DNA of 64,000 nt from Purpureocillium takamizusanense (taxonomy: Eukaryota > Ascomycota > Sordariomycetes > Hypocreales > Ophiocordycipitaceae), in assembly GCF_022605165.1 (NCBI RefSeq), contig NC_063076.1, forward strand, positions 1,984,001 through 2,048,000, written 5' to 3'. A model generated the notes under the pieces. The model had not been told where the DNA came from. It saw only the letters and a program-made list of their open reading frames with translations, and did not search any database. A program made the position numbers and the translations under genes. The stretch's first letter is position 1. Every line of letters starts with the position of its first letter. This document shows, in pieces, positions 58,204-64,000 of this stretch.

Positions 58204-59174
58204 ATGGAAGCGCGATGCCAGTGCGGCTCCGTCGCCTTCAAGACGCCCCTGCCCGAGCCTCTCGCCCTTTACATCTGCCACTGCGCCGAGTGCCGCCGCC
58301 AGACGAGCTCCGCCTTCGGCACGTCGGCCATCTTTCCGCGCTTCAAGCTGCCCGACAGCGACCTGCTGAGCTGCTACGCGTGCGTCCGTCTCCTGTCCTC
58401 CCCCCTTGTTCTCGTTCTCGTGTATCTTCTTCTTGTTCTTCTTCAACCCACCATTTCCTTTCTCCCGCCGCTTCAGCGTGCCATTGTGCTGCTGCTGCTG
58501 CTGCTGCTGCTGCTCCGATGGCGGATGCTGGTGCGGCGACGGTGACGACGCGTTGCATCGAGTCCAAGCCGAGCACGGCTGGGTCGGCTTCGGCTTGACA
58601 CCCTTTCCCTTCGGCTTCGAATTGACCTTGCTCGGCTTTCGGCTTCGGATCGCGCTGACTAGGGCCGTGTTCCACCATCGCAGGCGACCGACCCCGTCCG
58701 GACAAACACTGTATTGGTAAGGCTCATGACATACCCGCACGACACTTGATGATGACAATGTATGGCCTGCTGACGCTTTGCTCTCGTACGCATGTAGTTA
58801 CTTCTGTCGTAACTGCGGGACCCGCCTCTTCCACACGACACCGGTATGTGAGCTGTCATCACTTATACCTGTGCATCTACCTTCACCCCCTGCTGCGGCT
58901 CTCACCCCAACACCAGTCGCTGACGCGATCCCGTCCCCATTTGCAGACCAAAAATGTCGTCTCCGTCAAGGGCGGCTGCATCGAGGGCCTCGACTGGAAA
59001 AAGGCCATCCACCTGTGGACCAAGAGCGCCATGGTGCCCATCCCCGAGGGCTCTGAGACGCACTCCGAGACCAGCGGCAACAGCACCGACTACGGCACCT
59101 CCCAAGAGGTACTCGATCAGCCGGACGATGTGCCCGATTCACCCGGGGCGCTCATGGGAACCGGCACCTGCTGA
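58204..59174 (+). CDS. GFA/CENP-V-domain zinc protein, four exons
   Basis: Small zinc protein of the glutathione-dependent formaldehyde-activating (GFA) fold. Most fungal members have no tested substrate. Exons are 58204-58379, 58684-58716, 58798-58843 and 58947-59174, giving 160 aa. Splice donors are GTGCGT, GTAAGG and GTATGT. The zinc pattern is CQCG (C5, C7), CHCAEC (C25, C27, C30) and CRNCG (C73, C76), the last made only by splicing exons 2-3 (LYCYFCRNCGTRLFH). The end reads KNVVSVKGGCIEGLDWKKAIHLWTKSA, usual for the family, then an acidic Ser/Thr tail. Intron 1 is long for this window (304 nt) and contains a TGC repeat. The 33-nt exon 2 is very short, but its junctions keep frame on both sides. 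Confidence 0.85.
58487..58514. repeat. TGC trinucleotide repeat inside an intron
   Basis: About nine TGC (CTG/GCT) units inside intron 1 of the GFA-domain gene. Length changes here would not alter the protein. Confidence 0.85.
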
Positions 59175-59622
59175 GCCTGCCTCGTCCCTCCCGCGATATC
59201 CCCAGGTGATGAGCCGGCGTGCCGTAATGCGATGCCGGTGACGTGACGACGACGACGAGATGACGCTTGTGGGCGTGGCCGGCGTAATTGAGCATAAACT
59301 GCTGCCGACCTTGCCATTTCCGATCTCTTTCAACCTTGTCCATTTGCATGCTCAACTTTGGTCCAATTTGTGTCAGACTGGGGGTTTGGTTATTCAACAT
59401 GGTGGCGCCGAGAGAATAGGCATGATGGTGTACTTGCAAACAAGGAAAACGACTCAACTTGGGACAACGGGGATGGCGCATTCTTTTTTTTGGGCCTCTT
59501 GCACGCGGCATACATAAATCTTCCTCCACATATACCAACACGCCTGCTCAAGGTGTGTCTTGGAGGAAAAAACATCTATTTGTCATTACGTAAATCCTGA
59601 TCAATCGCTAAATCGCTGCTAG
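59175..59622. other. Convergent 3' spacer
   Basis: 450 bp between the stops of the GFA-domain gene and the DUF1295 gene. It has a short run of GAC/GACG triplets near 59240-59255. No gene or terminator signal recognised. Confidence 0.5.
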
Positions 59623-60782
59623 CTAGACAAGACTCTCCTCACCGCTCTGCCTATTCCGCGTTGTCGCTCGGTCTTGCGAGTCGTGTCTATTCTCATTGGC
59701 GCCCTTGGGATGCTTCACATCCGAGTGCTTCGCCGGATCGAAGACGTACATGGGGAGCTCGAGGAAGACGGTCCGCTTGAGGAAAACGGGCACCCGCTCG
59801 TACAGCTGCGGCGGGAAGGGGATGAGGACGCTGGTCCGGTCGAGCCAGCGCTTGTATCCCTCCCAGTTGTTGCCCTTTTCGTAGCGAGACTTGGCCTTGG
59901 GTCGTTCCGAGAGGGGCAGGCCGGAGACGAACATGAGGAGGACGGTGAGCAGGAAGGGGCCGAGGATTGTGGCGTACAGGGCCTTGTACGCCTGGCCGCC
60001 GACGTAGCCGTCCGCCGCCGAGGATACGGCGATCATGTAGATGGCTGCTGGTGCTGTGTAAGCGAGAGGGAGCGACGAAGCAATGCGGTACAGCAGGGTG
60101 GCTTACAAAATTGTATCAGTATCTCTCCAAAGTAATTTGGATGGCGCGAGACGTAGAAGAAGCCCTTGTCGCACACGGCCGAGCCGTCATGCGCCTGGCG
60201 GAACCTGTACTTTTGCACGTCGCTGACGCTCTCCATGACGAAGCCTATGGCGAAGAGCACGACGCCGGCGATGTCGCGGCCGGTGCCGAAGTCGTGCTGG
60301 GGGTAGGCAGTGACGGCGGGGCTGTTGAGGACGGTGACGGGTAGGGAGACGGCCCAGACCCAGACCATCTGGGCGACCCAGAAGCCGAGGAACGGGAAGA
60401 AGCGGTCGCGCTTGTCATCGAAGCGGTCGTCGGAGCCCGTGCGCAGGATGCGGAAGAAGAGGAAGCCCGAGAGGCGGATGGCCCAGGCGATGAGGAAGAG
60501 CGAGGCGACGAGCTGGCGGGCGTGGTGGTGGCCCGAGAGCGCGAGGGTCAGGATGGCGAGCACGGCGAAGTTGGAGCCGCCGGCGAGGTCTGCGGGCGCC
60601 GTCAGTCAGACAGACAGACAGACAGACAGACAATCGATCAATACGAGCTGGGAATAAATCTTACCCGTGAGCTTATCAAACTTGAACGTAAAGGCGATGG
60701 CGAAGAACAAGAGCTGGTAGGCGACGGTCACAATGGCCGTAATGCCCAGGTAGTAGTGGTCGAGCACGTAAGCGGTGCCCAT
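59623..60782 (-). CDS. DUF1295 / steroid-5-alpha-reductase-like membrane protein, three exons
   Basis: Multi-pass membrane protein of the DUF1295 family, related to sterol reductases and isoprenylcysteine methyltransferases. Reaction not known. Exons are 60782-60665, 60589-60107 and 60044-59623, giving 340 aa. Intron 1 (75 nt, GTAAGA...CGCAG) joins FDKLT to DLAGGSNFAVLAIL. Intron 2 (GTAAGC donor) has three in-frame AG acceptors close together (exon start at 60053, 60047 or 60044), so QFS-IYM could be QFSPAAIYM. I chose 60044. Family marks are RHPNYFGEILIQF, GSDDRFDDKRD and FPFLGFWVAQMVWVWAVSLPV. RPKAKSRYEKGNNWEGYKRWLDRTS follows, then PFPPQLYERVPVFLKRTVFLELPMYVFDP. The tail is charged and likely cytosolic. 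Start is the first ATG in frame. Confidence 0.87.
60607..60632. repeat. CAGA tetranucleotide microsatellite inside an intron
   Basis: About 6.5 CAGA units in intron 1 of the DUF1295 gene, between the donor and the acceptor. It makes up about one third of the 75-nt intron, so length variation would change intron size. Confidence 0.85.
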
Positions 60783-63219
60783 GGGGACTGACGCGGCTGC
60801 CCGCGCTGGTAGTATTTTTTGGTGGTTCTCGTAGGCAGCGGATGTTCTGTCTTGACACGTCGCGACCAAATTGTGTATGTGTAGGCGTGTGAGGTTGATG
60901 GCAATGTTGTGTGAAGTAACGGTGACGTCCCAGCAGCGAGACACACCACGGGACGGGGTGGAATAGTCTCTGTTCGTTACTGTTTTCCTTGGACGTGGCC
61001 GACGAGCATAAAGCTCATGAGGAGCTCTTATAGCGAGGCTTCATGTTGGTCATTGCACCTGCTGCATTTGCTGTTGGGGTCCGCCGCAAAAGTCTATGAC
61101 GGGCTGTGCGTCATGGGACTCTCAAGGCCGATGGCTCGAGGAGTCGAGCTCCAATGTCATCATTGACTCTGGGCAGTCGGTTGGTCGGTACCTTGTTGGT
61201 GTGTGCGCCACTGCCATTGCTAGAGGTACCTCTCACACTCACACTCGCACACTTTGGCGGGAGTCGTAGGTACACCCACTACTAGCCCACTGTACTTGTG
61301 CTCACTGCCCGCAAGATGGCTGCTGTAGCGTACTGGGCTCATCGAGTGGACGGACCCGTTACAACGGCAGCAGGAGCAGGAGGGACTCGGCCGCGCTTGC
61401 CAACAAAGGTCGATCTCGAAGTCACGACGGCAGGCGCCTTCATCGCCAGTCCCTCCTTCTCTTTGGAGCAGAGCCAAGTTGAGTGTGAGATTCAACTACC
61501 TGTCCTGCACCTACAATGCCATTTACCATCCTTTTACATCTCAAGACCGGACGCTTGTATCCCACTTTTGTTAGATCTCTGAAGCCCGGGTTGCGGCTGG
61601 TCTGCGCACCACAGTCCAATCGTCTAATAACCTGCTCTTCTCATTGCGTCTCGTCTGCCAGCGACAAATACATCAAATGACAACGACCCTCTAGAGCTTC
61701 ACTCCCCGTCGCCAACTGTTGCCTGATGGGAGCTGTTCTTTCCGCAACGCGCACTAACACCCATGTGGCTCCGACACCGACCGTCAACCGCTCCGCCGTC
61801 CCTGGGCGGCCCCCCGAGACATCGGCGACAAGGCGCCACCGTCACGCCGCAATAGCCTGAAGCCGAGTCGCTCCGCCCTCAACGGCGCAACGCAACGTGA
61901 TGCATCTCCTCTTTTAGCCGCCGACAACAGCCAACCCCCGTTCCCACACGTCTTGAACTGTGCAAGAACAGCCACAGTGGTGTGGTATGGTACAGTACCT
62001 TGCTATGATATGGTACGCTACCTGACCAAGCGCCAGTGAGACCCCGCGACCCTCGAGTCCCACGCGCCAACTCAACGACGATGGGCCGAGGTCTCTTGGC
62101 CAGAGACAAAAGGCCGCGATGAACCAACCCAACGGTGCGTGGTGAAGACGGCAGCGTTGGAACCGAGCATGGTTATCTGCAGTCCAAGCCAGTGCCGCTG
62201 AGGAACCCCTTGAGGCAGCGCGAGAGAGGCGCCCCCCAAACAGGGGTTGTTTGGAGTGTCCCAGCCAGTCTCAGGTTTCGCCCCCTAGGTGCAAAGTACG
62301 TACCGACGAGTGCAACAACACCACAGCCGACTTACACGGAGCGACTTCGCGACCGGCTTCGACTGCGCACCACCGTTTGAGAATCTACTTCAGCCCTTGG
62401 AAACATGCCATCCTCTGACACAGGCCCCTTGAGTTTTCAGAGTCCTCACCAGGCGGTAGCCTCCCAGGTCCATCGCGGAGTCTCCCCAATCTCCCCCAGC
62501 CGCTCCGCCGTTCATGTTGTAGTGGCCTTGGGCCAGGTCGCCAACCCCGTGTGTCCGTGGGCCGCCTCGTCAACCGCTTCGCTCGAGCTCAGTCGCCCTT
62601 GCTTTCCACACTGCCTTCTCAGCAAATCGTGACTAATTTCGCTCTCGCAAGCTTCCGGTGTCAGATCCCCCCACGACGCCAAAACAGTGTGTGCTGTCCC
62701 TTCGCTGGCGCCCATTCCTCGCGCGCACTGGCCGTCCGCTCATCTCGTGAACCCATATTCTCATCATCGTGCCTTCGCTCGGGGTACCGAATGCTCAGAC
62801 TGAGGGGTCTCTGATAGAGTGTAAGGCCCTGAGACGGGAACGAAAGCTTGTCACCCTCCCAAGGACTGTTCGTCATACGTCGCTCATATGCCGTATGCAT
62901 TATTTTATTTCATCTTGTTGGCCCCGTCCCGACTCTGACAAGCGTCGCAGATCATTGTTTCTGCCAGAGTCTTCCGAAGCCCGCGGATTAGTTGGACTGG
63001 TTGTTTAGGCAAGACGAGGGCCTGGTCGCCGTTGCACTCCCTGCTCCCATCCTCCACTGCTACGTCTTGAGTGCTCATCGCCAGTGAGGCTCTTGACGAC
63101 GACGCATAGCCTCTAATATCTCGCGGAAAACAGCAGGCCTGTTTGTGTCTCAAGCTATTGAGAAACCATTACCCGAGTCGACGACACATCGTGGGCGTTT
63201 TTCTTTCGCACGGGTCACC
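60783..63219. other. Divergent promoter region, DUF1295 gene / secreted-protein gene
   Basis: 2.4 kb without a supportable gene. Contains GAGGTACCTC near 61203 and a TGGTATGGTACAGTACC stretch near 61982-61998. Open frames below 100 codons, none with recognisable domains. Confidence 0.45.
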
Positions 63220-64000
63220 ATGAGGGCCACGGCTCTTCACGTGCTCATCGCGTGGTTCGTTGTGCAGGTACCTACCCCTCTCCATCTCGCCTTGATTTTG
63301 TGTTTCTTGGACGCAAAAAGGACAAGCAAGTGTAGATGCGTACGTAGGACTGACATACCCGTAGACCGCCGCGCTGGGAATTCAGGAAAGGCACTTCGGT
63401 AGCCTGGAGAAGAGGGGCGTCCTCGATCAGCTGGGCCAACTGCTCGGCCTCGACGGCTTGGGGACCAACGGAGGGAACAACAACAACAACCGAGGAGGGG
63501 ACGGAGGAGGAAGAGGCAACAGGAAGGGAAACAACGGTGGAGGAGGCAATGGCGGAGGAGGCCGCAATAACAGGGGCGGGGGCAACAATGGCGGCGCTGC
63601 CCCCGCGACGGTGACCCGGACAATCGTGCAGACCGTCACCGTGGACAGAGCTGGCTCTGGCGGCGTCGCGGGAGGCGGCGGCGGCGGCGGAGGCAACGGC
63701 ACGGCGCCTCCCGCGAACAATCCTGTTGGGGCGCCGGCGACGAAGCCCGGGTTCGAAGGGTGCGTTTGTTCCCATCATTCCGCTGTGCGACTGAGCAACA
63801 CGAACTGACTTGCGCGCGTATCGATCACTAGGCTTCGTCTCACGACCATCACGCAAACTGTCCAAGGAGATGGCGCAGGCCCAACCGTCACCGAGACCGT
63901 TCAGGGCAATGGGCAAGCCATGACGGTCACCATCACGGAGCTCGCCAGCACCGTCACCCAGACAGTTACCGCCCAGTGCGCGTCACAGCCTGTAAGTCCT
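63220..64000 (+). CDS. Secreted Gly/Asn-rich, Thr/Val-rich protein (3' end beyond window)
   Basis: Likely extracellular or wall-attached low-complexity protein of unknown role. Exons are 63220-63267, 63365-63759 and 63832 onward. Exon 3 probably ends at 63991 because CCT is followed by GTAAGT at 63992. Exon 1 encodes MRATALHVLIAWFVVQ, a hydrophobic signal peptide that continues into TAAL of exon 2. A short region with an EKR site (a possible Kex2 site) and GVLDQLGQLLGLDGL follows. A Gly/Asn-rich tract (GGNNNNNRGGDGGG and similar) comes next, then TVTRTIVQTVTVDRA. Exon 3 carries TIT, TVTETV and TVTQTV words, as in Thr-rich surface proteins. Splice sites (GTACCT, GTGCGT donors; GTAG, CTAG acceptors) keep the frame. 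The tail, including any GPI signal, lies outside the window. Confidence 0.7.

Overview
The window is GC-rich nuclear DNA from a filamentous ascomycete, most likely a sordariomycete and probably Hypocreales. The class-level call is an inference from protein wording, not from a search. Genes are intron-poor. Introns are 50-300 nt with GTAAGT/GTATGT-type donors, CTRAC-like branch sites and CAG/TAG acceptors. Intergenic spacers are long and the one transposon carries a strong repeat-induced point mutation (RIP) signature. I rebuilt 18 protein genes exon by exon (17 complete, one running off the right edge). I saw no tRNA, rRNA or CRISPR array.

Region 1 (0.2-12.7 kb) is a dense housekeeping block. 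In order it holds ribosomal protein S2 (-), a mitochondrial-type mercaptopyruvate sulfurtransferase (-), APC11 (+), CHK1 (-), a UBE2C/Ubc11-type E2 (+), ribosomal protein L31 (-), the RGS-domain protein RAX1 (+) and COP9 signalosome subunit 7 (-). APC11 is the catalytic RING of the anaphase-promoting complex, and UBE2C is its priming E2. They lie within 4.5 kb of each other with the checkpoint kinase CHK1 between them.

Region 2 (12.7-35.8 kb) holds four genes separated by spacers of 1.3-6.7 kb. They are a Ccc2/ATP7-type copper ATPase (+), a type II membrane protein resembling the glycosyltransferase domain of lysyl hydroxylases (-), a triose-phosphate/nucleotide-sugar transporter (+) and an RMD1/RMD8-family DUF155 membrane protein (-). 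The copper pump, the glycosyltransferase-like protein and the transporter would all act in the secretory pathway.

Region 3 (37.7-46.8 kb) has a 1,669-residue IQGAP (+). About 350 bp downstream is a complete but dead PIF/Harbinger DNA transposon of about 3.6 kb. It has TAA target duplications, terminal inverted repeats, a Myb/SANT-like ORF on + and a HARBI1-type transposase on -, both destroyed by C-to-T changes at CpA.

Region 4 (50.3-64.0 kb) holds a choline-sulfatase-type sulfatase (+), Mediator subunit Med8 (+) with an odd in-frame open extension after its stop, a DUF7730/F-box-like protein (+), a GFA-domain zinc protein (+), a DUF1295 membrane protein (-) and the 5' part of a secreted Gly/Asn- and Thr/Val-rich protein (+).

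The spacers share short palindromic motifs (TACCTAGGTA, TACTTCGTA, TACGGAGTA) and several poly-G tracts of 10-17 nt. The most informative signals are the Harbinger element, the Med8 extension, the APC11-CHK1-UBE2C arrangement, and Tbf1-like boxes upstream of both ribosomal protein genes.
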